From JADMJV01 sp964649085 (GTDB lineage: Bacteria > Vulcanimicrobiota > Xenobia > Xenobiales > JADMJV01): a DNA stretch of 64,000 bases. The notes beneath the pieces are model-generated. The model did no database searches. It had not been told where the DNA came from and saw only the letters and a program-made list of their open reading frames with translations. The first letter of the stretch is position 1. Every line of letters begins with the position of its first letter. The position numbers and the translations under genes were made by a program. Shown piece after piece: positions 1 to 8,799 of the stretch. The stretch is taken from NCBI GenBank assembly GCA_964649085.1, contig CAZYPN010000001.1, positions 124,001-188,000 on the forward strand, written 5' to 3'.

Positions 1-714
1 GCCAAGGACAATCCGGTGCGATTGCCGGTGAACTACTTCCTCGAGACCAATACTGGCGCCGCGGAGTTTCCCGTATTGGTGGGAGGAACAACGCCCTTTG
101 ACGTGGTGATTCCCAAGGGCAAGACCGCCTTCATCGATCAAGACCGAATGGACGGGCGTAGTTTCTCCGTGCGTCTGCTTGACGGGCAGCCCAAAGGGGT
201 CGTCGGGGTTTTTGGCAACGTCACCAATTTGAGCGGTGTCAATAAGGGCGACAAAACCGTCTTCGCCGCTCAAGACCTGCCCGGGGCGCGGCTCAATCCC
301 ACCACGCTGGCCAACGTGACGATCAACAATCCGCTCTGGCAGCACGGTCTGGCCCCGGGTGCGATGCCCACCGGTCCCGACAATCCGCTGGGGATTATCG
401 GCGGAAGCATCGTATTGCTGGCCGATCAGGCTCTGCTCGCGCGTTTTCCGGCCGCCAATCCGTTCTACATCTACGCCTCACTGCTGTCGGCACAGGGCGG
501 TTTTCGGGCCGGTCCGTTGCCCACCAGCGGCATCATTGGCGAGCTTCGGGTTGTTGGAGGTGTGGCCCAGCGGGCTATTGGAAAGCTCGTTGAAGGCGGC
601 AATGGGTGGTCGAGCCGCTATAGCTACGACGGATTTCAGAGCCTGCGTCCCCCGCCGATCTTCCCACCGGACGGTCGTTTTGATACGACCTTCTTCCGTG
701 TGACGGCCCCGTGA
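1..714 (+). CDS. 5'-truncated protein heading a prepilin cluster
   Basis: The frame is open from base 1, so the N-terminus lies outside the window; a GTG at 16 is probably internal. About 237 residues are visible. They are rich in Gly, Pro and beta-type sequence and contain no membrane segment. The stop at 712-714 overlaps the GTG start of the next gene (GTGA), so the two are co-transcribed and probably translationally coupled. Both following genes encode prepilin-like proteins, so this may be a PilX-type minor pilin or other pilus component whose hydrophobic N-terminus is missing. I do not recognise the visible part as a known family. Confidence 0.65.
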   Translation, partial: AKDNPVRLPVNYFLETNTGAAEFPVLVGGTTPFDVVIPKGKTAFIDQDRMDGRSFSVRLLDGQPKGVVGVFGNVTNLSGVNKGDKTVFAAQDLPGARLNPTTLANVTINNPLWQHGLAPGAMPTGPDNPLGIIGGSIVLLADQALLARFPAANPFYIYASLLSAQGGFRAGPLPTSGIIGELRVVGGVAQRAIGKLVEGGNGWSSRYSYDGFQSLRPPPIFPPDGRFDTTFFRVTAP

Positions 715-1211
715 ATCGTCGCGCACGAGGCGTCAGCCTTATCGAGATTCTGGTTTCGATGGTGCTGCTGGCCACGGGCGTCGTTTTCGCTCTGGCGGCG
801 ATCACTTATGCTACCAAGGTCACCTCGGGCACGACTCAATCGACGGAAGGCACGGCCTACGCTCGGAAAATCTTAGAGCTGGTGCTGACCCAGGGAAACA
901 AGTGCGTCCTGGTAGGCGGGCAGTTCAATTCGGCCTATGAACCGGCCACCTGGCGCGCGCTGTACGGGCCCGATGGGGTGGCGATCCCCTTCGAGATCGA
1001 CGATTTTGTCATCGCCAATGATCCTCAGGATCGACTGGCTTTCGAGGAATCGGCCCGCCGCTTTGAAGTTCGTGTTCAGGTCGGTCGCTACCTCGACCCG
1101 GTGACCTCTAGCGTGATGACCGGACTGTATTCCGTCGATGTTCAGCTGCGCTTTCGCGACCGTCTGGGATTGCGCACCATTTCCTATCCCGGCTTATACC
1201 GGGAGGAGTGA
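711..1211 (+). CDS. PilV-like prepilin with type IV cleavage motif
   Basis: This 166-residue protein starts MNRRARG followed by VSLIEILVS, the class III (prepilin peptidase) leader pattern: a short basic leader, Gly at -1, Glu at +5 of the mature form and about 20 hydrophobic residues. That identifies a type IV pilin or pseudopilin processed by PilD and exported to the pilus or a type II secretion pseudopilus. The size fits minor pilins of the PilV type, but no motif separates PilV from other minor pilins. GTG start, overlapping the previous stop by 4 bases; its own stop overlaps the next start in the same way. Confidence 0.85.
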   Translation: MNRRARGVSLIEILVSMVLLATGVVFALAAITYATKVTSGTTQSTEGTAYARKILELVLTQGNKCVLVGGQFNSAYEPATWRALYGPDGVAIPFEIDDFVIANDPQDRLAFEESARRFEVRVQVGRYLDPVTSSVMTGLYSVDVQLRFRDRLGLRTISYPGLYREE

Positions 1212-1927
1212 GTATGAAGCGACGAGGCGTTTCCCTCGTGGAGATACTGTTCACTCTCAGCATTAGCGGGCTGGTGCTGGTGGGCTTGCTCTTGTTGGCA
1301 CGGGGAGGTACTCGCGAGTTTGAGCTCAGCAGCGCCCAGGTTTTTCTGGGCCAGAGGACCCGTGAAGCCGTCGAGGACTCTCTGAGCTTTGCCGCCTCGG
1401 CCGTCACTCCGGTCACTCAGAATGCTACCCTGATTTACTCGCCGACGCCCGGATGCTCGGACCAGGAGTCGGTCTATCCCAACATCTACTCATTGGATTT
1501 CTCGTGCTGCTGTGATTTTCTCGACCCCAACTTCACCAGCCAGCCACAGCTGACCCAGGGTTACCTGAATCGCCGTGAGGGCGGCAGGTTTCGCTACCGG
1601 ATTCGCTACGACACCGCCTCCCAGAAATTGCTCCTGGAGCGGCTGCAGAGCGGAGCTGCGGGTCCACCTGCTGTACCCACGGTGGACACCTCGGTTCCTC
1701 CTCGCGCACTGTGCATCAACATGGATCGGGTCACGTTTCATGCGGTGGGCGACACGATCCAGATGACGGTCGGGGTGGCTACCGTGAAGCGTAACGGCCG
1801 TGATCAGGGTGGGCTTCAAATCACCGATAGTCGGCGCTCGCTCGACCGCAATGACCCTCGTCGGAACCAGGCTCGACGCCTGCAACTGTTTACGGTGGTG
1901 ACTTTGCCGGTGCGCACCACTCGTTAG
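1208..1927 (+). CDS. PilW-like prepilin-type protein
   Basis: A 239-residue protein with a prepilin leader: MSMKRRG, then VSLVEILFTLSISGLVLVGLLLL. It has Gly -1, Glu +5 and a long hydrophobic alpha-1N helix. Length and gene order (after a PilV-like protein) match PilW-type minor pilins that prime pilus assembly; the subtype is inferred from context. Four cysteines cluster at residues 89-98 (one, then a Cys-Cys-Cys run after Ser), which is unusual for a pilin and could form disulfides. GTG at 1208 gives a GTGA overlap; ATG at 1214 is an alternative. Confidence 0.82.
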   Translation: MSMKRRGVSLVEILFTLSISGLVLVGLLLLARGGTREFELSSAQVFLGQRTREAVEDSLSFAASAVTPVTQNATLIYSPTPGCSDQESVYPNIYSLDFSCCCDFLDPNFTSQPQLTQGYLNRREGGRFRYRIRYDTASQKLLLERLQSGAAGPPAVPTVDTSVPPRALCINMDRVTFHAVGDTIQMTVGVATVKRNGRDQGGLQITDSRRSLDRNDPRRNQARRLQLFTVVTLPVRTTR

Positions 1928-1935
1928 GGAATCGC

Positions 1936-4272
1936 TTGCGCAGACAGGAAGTGGATGAGCTGATCACGCCGGTATTGCCATGGTCGGCCTTGCTGGCGAG
2001 TTGGGCCATGGCGGCGGCGGTGGCGCTTACGCGCAAAGGTGCCCCTCCGGGCGACACCACCTTGCTGGGGCTGATGGGTCTGTATCTGGTTTGTGAGAGT
2101 TTGGCCCCTCGGCTGGCAAACTTTGGCCGATTTCCCCTCTCGGGCTGTATCTTGATCGCGGTTGCCAGCATGCACGCACTGGGGCCGCTGGGGTGGTTTT
2201 TTCTGGCGGCGGCAGGTACGCTGGTGCGCTTTCTGCGGGCCCGCAATAACGACGAGCCCTTGTTGTCGCTGGCGGCCGACGGTCTTCCCGAGCTTTGGGC
2301 AGGCATCATCGCCAGTCTGACAGCCCATCTGGTCAGCCCCCTGGCCGCCGGGCCGGTGGCGGCTACCACCTATCTGATCGCCTGGCAGTTCGCTCCTGGC
2401 CTTTATGGTCAGGCCGTGCCGCTGGAATTGATGGCCGACTGGAGCCTGGCCCGCGAGCGCAGCCTTGCCATGGCCACCTTTCTGTGCGTTTTGGGTTGCT
2501 GTTTCAGCTGGATTTGGCCCACTCTGCCCTGGGTCTGTCTGGTGGGCGCCGGCGCCTGTTGCCTGCTGTCCAATTCGGTGGCTTCTCAGCTCAGGGTGCT
2601 TCAGGCCGAAGTGAATGCGCGCCAACAGGCCCTGCGCGAGTCGGCCCAGGAGCGCACCTCTCAGCAGCTTCAGGAGATGCGCGGCCAGGTAGAATTGCAG
2701 CGCGTCGAGGTCGAGCTGCAGCATCGAGTCTTGACCCTGGTGGGCGAACTCTTTATGGAAACGGCGCTGGTCCAGAGTCCGCAAGACCTCCGTCCGGCGT
2801 TGCTAACTTTCGTACGCCGAGTGGTTCCTTGTGGTCGAGTCGGCCTGTATGAGGCCGACGGTCAGGAGCTGCGGTTGACCTGCAGTCAGGGTTCGGAGAA
2901 GCTTGAGCCCCGGGCCGAACTGCTTCAGTCGCTGCATCTCGACCAGGTGAAATCGAGCGAGCGCAGCGAATTGCAGGTCAGCCACCTGGCGGCCAGCATT
3001 CCCCACCGTGGGCTGCTGGTGGTTAGCGACCAGCCGCCGCGCTGGCAAGTGGAACACACCCACTTGTTGCAGCGCCTGGCTCACCATCTGCCGCTGTGTC
3101 TGGACGCCGTGCGCTATCGAGAACTTCAATCACGGGCGTTGGAGGACGAACAGTCTCGACGCAAGGAGCTCGACCGCCTGGCCGCTCGTCTGACGGCGGC
3201 CCTGGACCTGCTGGCTCAACTGGTGTCGTGTCGCACCCTGGAAGAACTGGTCCAGACAGCTCAGTTCAAGCTGCCCTCCCTGGTGGCCGACTTCACCGTG
3301 GAGGTTGAGTGGCAGGGCAAGGTCTACAGCGACCCCACCCGGCCCGCTCAGGCACAGGCCCTGGCCAAGCAGGCGGCCTACAGCTTCCCCCTCTACGGGG
3401 GGCGCAGCCAGGAGGGACGCCTGCGCCTGTACACTTCCTCTACTCGCTCGCTGTCGGTGCTCGACACCGAACTGATGCGGCTGATTTCCAGTCAGTTCGC
3501 CTGTCTGCTGGAGACGGCAGTGCTCAACGAGCAACTCCGCCGGACCCTGGAGCAGCTCAAGATGAGTCAGGCCCAACTGGTGCAATCCTCGAAGATGGCT
3601 GCCATCGGTCAGTTGGCGGCCGGAGTGGCCCACGAGCTCAACACGCCTCTGGGGGCGATTTCGATCGCCGTGGAACTGGCCCTGGAAACCCTGAAAAACA
3701 GTCCGGAGAAGGCCGGGAAGCGCCTTCAGAAGGCGATGGAGTCGGTGGAGCAGATGCAGGGAATCATTTCCAAGCTCTTGTTCTACAGTCGTGACAGCCG
3801 AGGAGTACGCAGCGAAGTCGAACTGAACAAGGTGATGGAGGATAGTCTGAATCTGGTTGCCCACACCATGAAGCTGCAGGGCGTGGTGGTGGAGTTGCGC
3901 GAGGGGCCCCCGGCTGTGGTGATGGCCAATGCCAACGAGCTGCAGCAAATCGTCAGCAACCTGCTGATCAATGCCAAAGACGCCTGTCGCACAGAAGGAG
4001 CGCGCGAAAAGCGCATCGAGCTGTGGTTGGACACCACGCCCACTCTGGCGCGAATTCACGTGCGGGACTATGGTTGCGGTATGGATGAGGCCACTCGCCA
4101 ACGGATTTTTGAACCGTTTTTCACTACCAAAGCCATTGGCGAAGGCACTGGACTGGGACTATCCACCACTCTGGAGTTGGTCCAACAGCACGAGGGCAAG
4201 CTTGACTGTGAGTCGCGCATCGGTGAGGGAACACACTTCGTCGTCAGCCTGCCTCTCAACGGCACGGCCTGA
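1936..4272 (+). CDS. Membrane GAF-domain sensor histidine kinase
   Basis: A 778-residue kinase. Residues 10-220 contain about seven hydrophobic segments, followed by a Gln/Glu-rich coiled coil (220-275). Next come two GAF-like regions (roughly 275-400 and 410-525), a second short coiled coil, and a HisKA domain with the phosphoacceptor His566 in HELNTPLG. The HATPase_c domain shows an N-box (NLLINAKDAC), G1 (DYGCGMD), F-box (EPFFTTK) and G2 (GEGTGLGLS). No receiver domain and no adjacent response regulator are seen. The TTG start at 1936 is supported by AGGGA six bases upstream. It lies 8 bases after the prepilin gene, so a role in pilus or surface sensing is possible but only inferred from position. 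Confidence 0.9.
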   Translation: MRRQEVDELITPVLPWSALLASWAMAAAVALTRKGAPPGDTTLLGLMGLYLVCESLAPRLANFGRFPLSGCILIAVASMHALGPLGWFFLAAAGTLVRFLRARNNDEPLLSLAADGLPELWAGIIASLTAHLVSPLAAGPVAATTYLIAWQFAPGLYGQAVPLELMADWSLARERSLAMATFLCVLGCCFSWIWPTLPWVCLVGAGACCLLSNSVASQLRVLQAEVNARQQALRESAQERTSQQLQEMRGQVELQRVEVELQHRVLTLVGELFMETALVQSPQDLRPALLTFVRRVVPCGRVGLYEADGQELRLTCSQGSEKLEPRAELLQSLHLDQVKSSERSELQVSHLAASIPHRGLLVVSDQPPRWQVEHTHLLQRLAHHLPLCLDAVRYRELQSRALEDEQSRRKELDRLAARLTAALDLLAQLVSCRTLEELVQTAQFKLPSLVADFTVEVEWQGKVYSDPTRPAQAQALAKQAAYSFPLYGGRSQEGRLRLYTSSTRSLSVLDTELMRLISSQFACLLETAVLNEQLRRTLEQLKMSQAQLVQSSKMAAIGQLAAGVAHELNTPLGAISIAVELALETLKNSPEKAGKRLQKAMESVEQMQGIISKLLFYSRDSRGVRSEVELNKVMEDSLNLVAHTMKLQGVVVELREGPPAVVMANANELQQIVSNLLINAKDACRTEGAREKRIELWLDTTPTLARIHVRDYGCGMDEATRQRIFEPFFTTKAIGEGTGLGLSTTLELVQQHEGKLDCESRIGEGTHFVVSLPLNGTA

Positions 4273-6156
4273 TTGCTGTTCTCGCTCGTCTTTCTGGCGG
4301 TTTTTGGCCTCTATGCCGCAACCGTGGCGCCCGGTGTCGGTCCCGGTCACGACAGCGGCGAACTGACCACCGCCTGCTTTTTCCTGGGGGTGGCCCATCC
4401 GCCCGGCTACCCCCTGTACGTTCGCCTGGGGCACCTCTGGGGAAAGCTGTTGCGCTGGGGTGACTATGCCTGGCGTATCAATGTGTTCAGCGCTTTCTGC
4501 GGAGCCCTGGCAGCCGCTCTGCTGGCGCAGGGAGTGGCCCGAAGCACCGGCAGTCGGCTGGCCGGGGCCCTGGCCGGGCTGGGCTTTGCCGGTCTGACCA
4601 CGGTCTGGCGGCAGTGTGTGGTGGCCGAGGTGTTTGCTCTTCACCTGGCTTTGCTGGCAGCCCTGGCCTGGCTGGCCTGGGAGGTGGTGCAGAGGGCCGA
4701 GGAGGGAAAGGCCTTTCGCCCCTGGATCTACGTGTTTTATACCGTGCTGGGACTGGCCCTGGCTCATCATCACACCTTCGTTCTGACTTTGCCGGCCTTC
4801 CTGTGGTTGGCGGTCTTTCGAGCCCGGCCGGGCTGGCGAGCCATTTTGCTGCATCCGGGCTGGCTGCTTATGATTGCCGTGGCTCTGGCCCTGTATGTCG
4901 ACATGATGCTGCGGGCCCGACAGGGGCCTCCCCTCAACTGGGGAGCTCCCACCAGCTGGGGGCTTTTGCGCGATCACTTCTTACGCAAAGCCTATGGCAC
5001 GTTCCAACTGACCTCGCGGGTGGAGCCCTTGGAACAGGGTTTGGCTCACGGATTTGGCTACCTGGTCTTCACCTACGTGCGTCAGGCCCCCTGGCCCTGG
5101 ATGCTGTTGGCCACCTGGGGCGCCTTGCGCGGCTGGCGGAAAGATCGCGCCCTCTGGGGCATGGCCGTGCTCTGGCTGCTGGCCATGGGGCCGATCTTCG
5201 CGTTGATCGGACGCCAGAAGCCGGACGCCTTCCATCTCGACCTGTTGGAGCGTTTCTACGCCGCCTCTTATCTGGGCCTGGCCGTGCTGGCAGGGCTGGG
5301 GGCAGCCGAGTTTCAGCGGCGCTGGCCGCGCCTGGCTCCTGGATTGTTGCTGTTGATACCCTGGCAGTGGTCGAGCAACCTGCACCTGTGCAGTCTGCGT
5401 GGGCGTGAACTGGCATCCTCCTATGCCCGAACGGTGTTGGAAGGTTGTCCACCAGGGGCTCTGTTGGTGGGCCAGGGCGACCTGACGGTGGGGGCGCTCG
5501 AGTACGTCCAGAAAGTGGAGGGGGTGCGACCCGACGTCGAGATGATCTGCCCCGGGCTGCTCAATTCCGCCTGGTATCGCGGCACGCTTTCGCCCCGAGC
5601 CAGGCAGTGGTTGCCGCCACTGCCGAGCAGCGACGTTGATCGTCACCGGGTGCTTGCCCGCCGGGCCTGGGACTTGGGAACAGCCGTGATTTTCACCATG
5701 CCCAGCACAATGGAAGGGGAGTTTGTTCCGGTTCAACTCGCCTGGCGCTGGTATCCCACCGGGCAAGCCCCGAATTCGGCCGACCAACGCGAAGCGGCCA
5801 GACAGCATCTCGGGCGCCTGCTGCAAAACTGTGCCGGGCTTGAATATGGGCTCCAGGGGGAAGAGCGCTTCTGGCCCCGCTATCTCATCTCGGCCCGGAT
5901 GGCCCTGCTGAGGCGATTGGCGGGCAAGCTCTACCTGCAGCACCCACGTCTGGCCTGGATGGCGCTACAGCAGTTGTTGGAACTGGGTAGCCGCGATCCT
6001 CTAGACCGACTCAACCGCGGGCTGGTGCTTCAACAACTAGGCCGCGATCGTGAGGCCTTGAGGGATTTTGAGTGGCTCCTGCGGCGCCATCCGAATTGGG
6101 AACTGGCCCGCCAGGCAGGCAAACGTTCTCAGCAACGGCTCAGGGGGAACCCTTGA
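4273..6156 (+). CDS. DUF2723 membrane glycosyltransferase-like protein with C-terminal repeats
   Basis: A 627-residue multi-pass protein. The N-terminal GHDSGEL followed by GVAHPPGYPLY is the hallmark of DUF2723, related to protein O-mannosyltransferases (GT-C fold); the Asp and Glu correspond to the catalytic loop after the first helix. About ten further hydrophobic segments follow to residue 350, then a soluble domain. The last 100 residues look like one or two TPR-type helical pairs (LDRLNRGLVLQQLGRDREALRDF). The start is TTG directly after the kinase stop codon. The substrate is unknown; glycosylation of surface proteins or lipids is an inference from the fold. Confidence 0.83.
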   Translation: MLFSLVFLAVFGLYAATVAPGVGPGHDSGELTTACFFLGVAHPPGYPLYVRLGHLWGKLLRWGDYAWRINVFSAFCGALAAALLAQGVARSTGSRLAGALAGLGFAGLTTVWRQCVVAEVFALHLALLAALAWLAWEVVQRAEEGKAFRPWIYVFYTVLGLALAHHHTFVLTLPAFLWLAVFRARPGWRAILLHPGWLLMIAVALALYVDMMLRARQGPPLNWGAPTSWGLLRDHFLRKAYGTFQLTSRVEPLEQGLAHGFGYLVFTYVRQAPWPWMLLATWGALRGWRKDRALWGMAVLWLLAMGPIFALIGRQKPDAFHLDLLERFYAASYLGLAVLAGLGAAEFQRRWPRLAPGLLLLIPWQWSSNLHLCSLRGRELASSYARTVLEGCPPGALLVGQGDLTVGALEYVQKVEGVRPDVEMICPGLLNSAWYRGTLSPRARQWLPPLPSSDVDRHRVLARRAWDLGTAVIFTMPSTMEGEFVPVQLAWRWYPTGQAPNSADQREAARQHLGRLLQNCAGLEYGLQGEERFWPRYLISARMALLRRLAGKLYLQHPRLAWMALQQLLELGSRDPLDRLNRGLVLQQLGRDREALRDFEWLLRRHPNWELARQAGKRSQQRLRGNP

Positions 6157-6182
6157 CAATCGGTTATGCTCAAGTTTAGTAT
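6153..6182 (+). promoter_or_regulatory. Promoter of the nadABC operon
   Basis: A perfect -35 hexamer TTGACA (6153-6158) is followed after 18 bases by TAGTAT (6177-6182) as the -10. The -35 box overlaps the stop codon of the preceding gene. The -10 and most of the spacer lie inside the first palindromic operator, an arrangement that suits repression by steric block. Confidence 0.7.
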
Positions 6183-6183
6183 A
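6165..6183 (+). promoter_or_regulatory. Operator 1 of the nad operon (19-bp palindrome)
   Basis: TATGCTCAAGTTTAGTATA reads as two 9-base half sites around a central G, with 7 of 9 positions complementary. Its reverse complement closely matches operator 2. It covers the -10 element. Probably the binding site of a dimeric NAD-pathway repressor; the regulator itself is not in the window. Confidence 0.65.
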
Positions 6184-6196
6184 AGGGGGTCTTAGA

Positions 6197-6215
6197 TATG
6201 CTAAGTTTGAGCATA
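6197..6215 (+). promoter_or_regulatory. Operator 2 of the nad operon (19-bp palindrome)
   Basis: TATGCTAAGTTTGAGCATA has perfect outer 6-base arms (TATGCT/AGCATA) and differs from the inverted copy of operator 1 at only a few positions. The two centres (6174 and 6206) are 32 bases apart, about three helical turns, so dimers would bind the same face. It lies just upstream of the nadA ribosome site. Confidence 0.65.
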
Positions 6216-6235
6216 ATGAATTGAGGTACGCAACC

Positions 6236-7240
6236 GTGCTAACTCTCCCCAATCTCGACGCGATGTATCCCAAGGTTCAGGCCCAGATTCCCCCGGTGGA
6301 GTGGGCGGCCTTGAAGCCGTTGATCGAGAAAATCTGGCGCCTCAAGGCCGAACGTAAGGCAGTTATTCTGGCCCACAATTACCAGACTCCTGAGATTTAC
6401 TATGGCGTGGCCGATTTCACCGGTGACTCGCTGGCTCTGGCCCAACAGGCGGCCACGGCCCAGGCCGAGGTGATCGTGATGGCGGGCGTCCACTTCATGG
6501 CCGAAACCTCCAAGATTCTCAACCCCCAGGCTACTGTGCTCATCCCCGACGAGCGAGCGGGTTGTTCGCTGGCCGAGTCGATCACCGGCGAGGATGTGCG
6601 CCGGCTGCGTGCCCAGTATCCGGGCGTGCCGGTGGTGACCTACGTCAACACCAGCGCCGAAGTGAAGGCCGAGAGCGACATCTGCTGCACCTCCGGCAAC
6701 GCTCTCAAGGTGGTCGAGTCGCTGGGGGTCGAGCGGGTGATCTTCATCCCCGATCAGTATCTGGCAGCCAATGTGCAGCGCGAGTTGCAAGCCAAGGGCA
6801 GCTCGATTGAGATCATCACCCACCCGGGCAGCTGCATGGTGCACGAGCAGTTCACCCCGGCCGACCTGCGCGAACTGCGCGTATTGCACCCCGGGGTCAC
6901 GCTGGTGGCCCATCCCGAATGTCCCCCCGAAGTGGTCGACGAGGCTGACATGTCGGGCTCGACGGCCGGCATGGTCGACTTCATCCGTCGCGAGCAGCCC
7001 CGCAAAGTGGCGCTGATCACCGAATGTTCGATGAGCGACAACCTGGTGGCTCAGTTTCCCGCCACCGAGTTCGTCCGACCCTGCAACCTGTGTCCGCATA
7101 TGAAGCGCATCACCCTGGAGAAAATCGCCCGCAGTCTGGAAACGCTGCAGGTGCCGGTGGAAATCGACCCGGCCCTGGCTCAGCGGGCGCGCCAGGCGGT
7201 CGAGCGTATGCTGGCCGTGGGGCGCCAGGAGGGCAAATGA
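6236..7240 (+). CDS. nadA: Quinolinate synthase NadA
   Basis: Condenses iminoaspartate with dihydroxyacetone phosphate to quinolinate, the second step of de novo NAD synthesis; a cytosolic 4Fe-4S enzyme. Family motifs are clear: AVILAHNYQTPEIY, MAETSKIL, GCSLAESIT, ESDICCTSGNA, HPECPPEV and VRPCNLCPHMKRITLEKI, which together supply the three cluster cysteines. Length is 334 residues, normal for the family. GTG at 6236 is preferred because TGAGGT lies 8 bases upstream; a TTG at 6221 is the longer alternative. First gene of nadABC, with an ATGA overlap into nadB. Confidence 0.96.
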   Translation: MLTLPNLDAMYPKVQAQIPPVEWAALKPLIEKIWRLKAERKAVILAHNYQTPEIYYGVADFTGDSLALAQQAATAQAEVIVMAGVHFMAETSKILNPQATVLIPDERAGCSLAESITGEDVRRLRAQYPGVPVVTYVNTSAEVKAESDICCTSGNALKVVESLGVERVIFIPDQYLAANVQRELQAKGSSIEIITHPGSCMVHEQFTPADLRELRVLHPGVTLVAHPECPPEVVDEADMSGSTAGMVDFIRREQPRKVALITECSMSDNLVAQFPATEFVRPCNLCPHMKRITLEKIARSLETLQVPVEIDPALAQRARQAVERMLAVGRQEGK

Positions 7241-8787
7241 ACGACTTTGACGTTCTCATCGTAGGAGCTGGCGTAGCCGGCATGGCCGTGGCCCACCAGC
7301 TGGGTCGGGTGGCTCCGAGCTTGCGGGTTGGCCTCGTGTCTTTGGAACCTCCCGGAAAGGCCGGGGCCACTCCCTGGGCTCAGGGCGGCGTGGCCGTGGC
7401 CTGGGGCAGCGATGATAGCCCGGCTCTGCACGCCGAAGACACGCTGGCGGCGGGGGCCGGCCTGTGCCGCCCCGAGGCCGTGGAGGTGCTGACCCAGGAG
7501 GGTCCGGCCCGCATTCAGGAGTTGCTCGACCTGGGAGCGGCTTTCGACCGCGATGGTCAGGGCCAGCTCGAATTGACGCGCGAGGCTGCTCACCAGCGTC
7601 GCCGCGTGGTCCACGCCGGCGACTTCAGCGGTCGCGAGGTGGCCCGCACGCTGGCCTCCAGGCTTCCGGACTCGGTGCAGGTCCGGGTGGGTCGGGTGCA
7701 GCAGCTGTTGACCCGTGAATCTCGGGTGGTGGGCATCTTGCTCGATGGGCAACCGCTCACGGCCTCTCAGGTGGTGCTGGCCAGCGGCGGGGTCGGGCAG
7801 CTGTTCGCGGCCACCACCAATCCGGTGGGCGCCGAGGGCCAGTGTCTGGCCATGGCTTACGAGGCCGGAGCGGTGCTGCGCGACCTGGAGTTCGTCCAGT
7901 TTCACCCCACAGCCCTGGCCCTCGGCGGCCAGCACGCCAGCCTTCCGCTGCTCACCGAGGCCCTGCGGGGTGAAGGCGGACGCCTGGTTGACGAAAGCGG
8001 TCGAGCCTTCATGGTTGACTATCACCCCGATGCTGAACTGGCCCCCCGCGACGTGGTGGCCTTCGCTTTGTGGAAGCATCGTCAGCAGGGCCATCAAACC
8101 TTTCTCGACGTGACCCGCCTGCCGGTGGCCCGACGCTTTCCCCAGGTTTCTCAAATTTGTCAGGCGGCCGGTCTCGATCCGGCGCGCGACCTGCTGCCGG
8201 TTACTCCTGCCGTCCACTATCATATGGGGGGCATCGAGGTCGACCTCTGGGGCCGCACCGGCGTTTCCGGCCTGTGGGCCTGTGGCGAGGTGTCCAGCAG
8301 CGGAGTGCATGGAGCCAACCGCCTGGCCTCCAACTCTTTGTTGGAGGGTCTGGTGTTCGGCTGTCGAGTGGGTCAGGCCCTGGCCGAAAGCGAAATGCCC
8401 CGCGCTGGACAGGTATCGCTGGCCGCCCCGGTGGAAGCCCTCGACCCGCTGGCTCTGCAGCGCCTGCGAGAGATCCTCTGGTCGGGCATGGGATTGGCCC
8501 GCACCGGTCCTGGCCTGGAGCGGGCTCAGCACAAGTTGGAGCTTCTGCGCCAGCGTCGTAACCCGCGGGCCCACAGCTTGCTGGTGGCGGGCTTGATGCT
8601 CCGTGCGGCCGCCTTCCGTCAGGAGAGCCGTGGCGCCCACCGCCGGCTCGATTTTCCCCAAACCGGCCCGACCTGGGCCGGTCACACCCGCTTGCGAGCC
8701 GGCCAGGGTCCGGTCTTTCAGCCGCTGGGGCTGCCCCAGGCGGTGGCCAACGAGCTGGCGGCAACCGCTGCCCGCAAACTCTCTTGA
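7237..8787 (+). CDS. nadB: L-aspartate oxidase NadB
   Basis: An FAD enzyme that oxidises L-aspartate to iminoaspartate, feeding NadA. The 516-residue protein opens with an FAD dinucleotide-binding motif (VLIVGAGVAGMAVA), then the flavin loop TPWAQGGVAVAW, HAEDTLAAGAGLC and RRRVVHAGD. It also has the fumarate-reductase-family motifs EFVQFHPTAL and LRGEGGRLV, and a helical C-terminal domain. ATG at 7237 gives an ATGA overlap with nadA; the frame continues open upstream but that part is antisense-like and lacks homology. Regulated with nadA by the paired operators upstream. Confidence 0.96.
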   Translation: MNDFDVLIVGAGVAGMAVAHQLGRVAPSLRVGLVSLEPPGKAGATPWAQGGVAVAWGSDDSPALHAEDTLAAGAGLCRPEAVEVLTQEGPARIQELLDLGAAFDRDGQGQLELTREAAHQRRRVVHAGDFSGREVARTLASRLPDSVQVRVGRVQQLLTRESRVVGILLDGQPLTASQVVLASGGVGQLFAATTNPVGAEGQCLAMAYEAGAVLRDLEFVQFHPTALALGGQHASLPLLTEALRGEGGRLVDESGRAFMVDYHPDAELAPRDVVAFALWKHRQQGHQTFLDVTRLPVARRFPQVSQICQAAGLDPARDLLPVTPAVHYHMGGIEVDLWGRTGVSGLWACGEVSSSGVHGANRLASNSLLEGLVFGCRVGQALAESEMPRAGQVSLAAPVEALDPLALQRLREILWSGMGLARTGPGLERAQHKLELLRQRRNPRAHSLLVAGLMLRAAAFRQESRGAHRRLDFPQTGPTWAGHTRLRAGQGPVFQPLGLPQAVANELAATAARKLS

Positions 8788-8799
8788 GGAGCTGTCCCC

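Noticed and set aside
7024..7236. Upstream extension of nadB from 7024
   Set aside because: The segment overlaps nadA in another frame and lacks homology; ATG 7237 gives the FAD motif at the expected distance and an ATGA junction.
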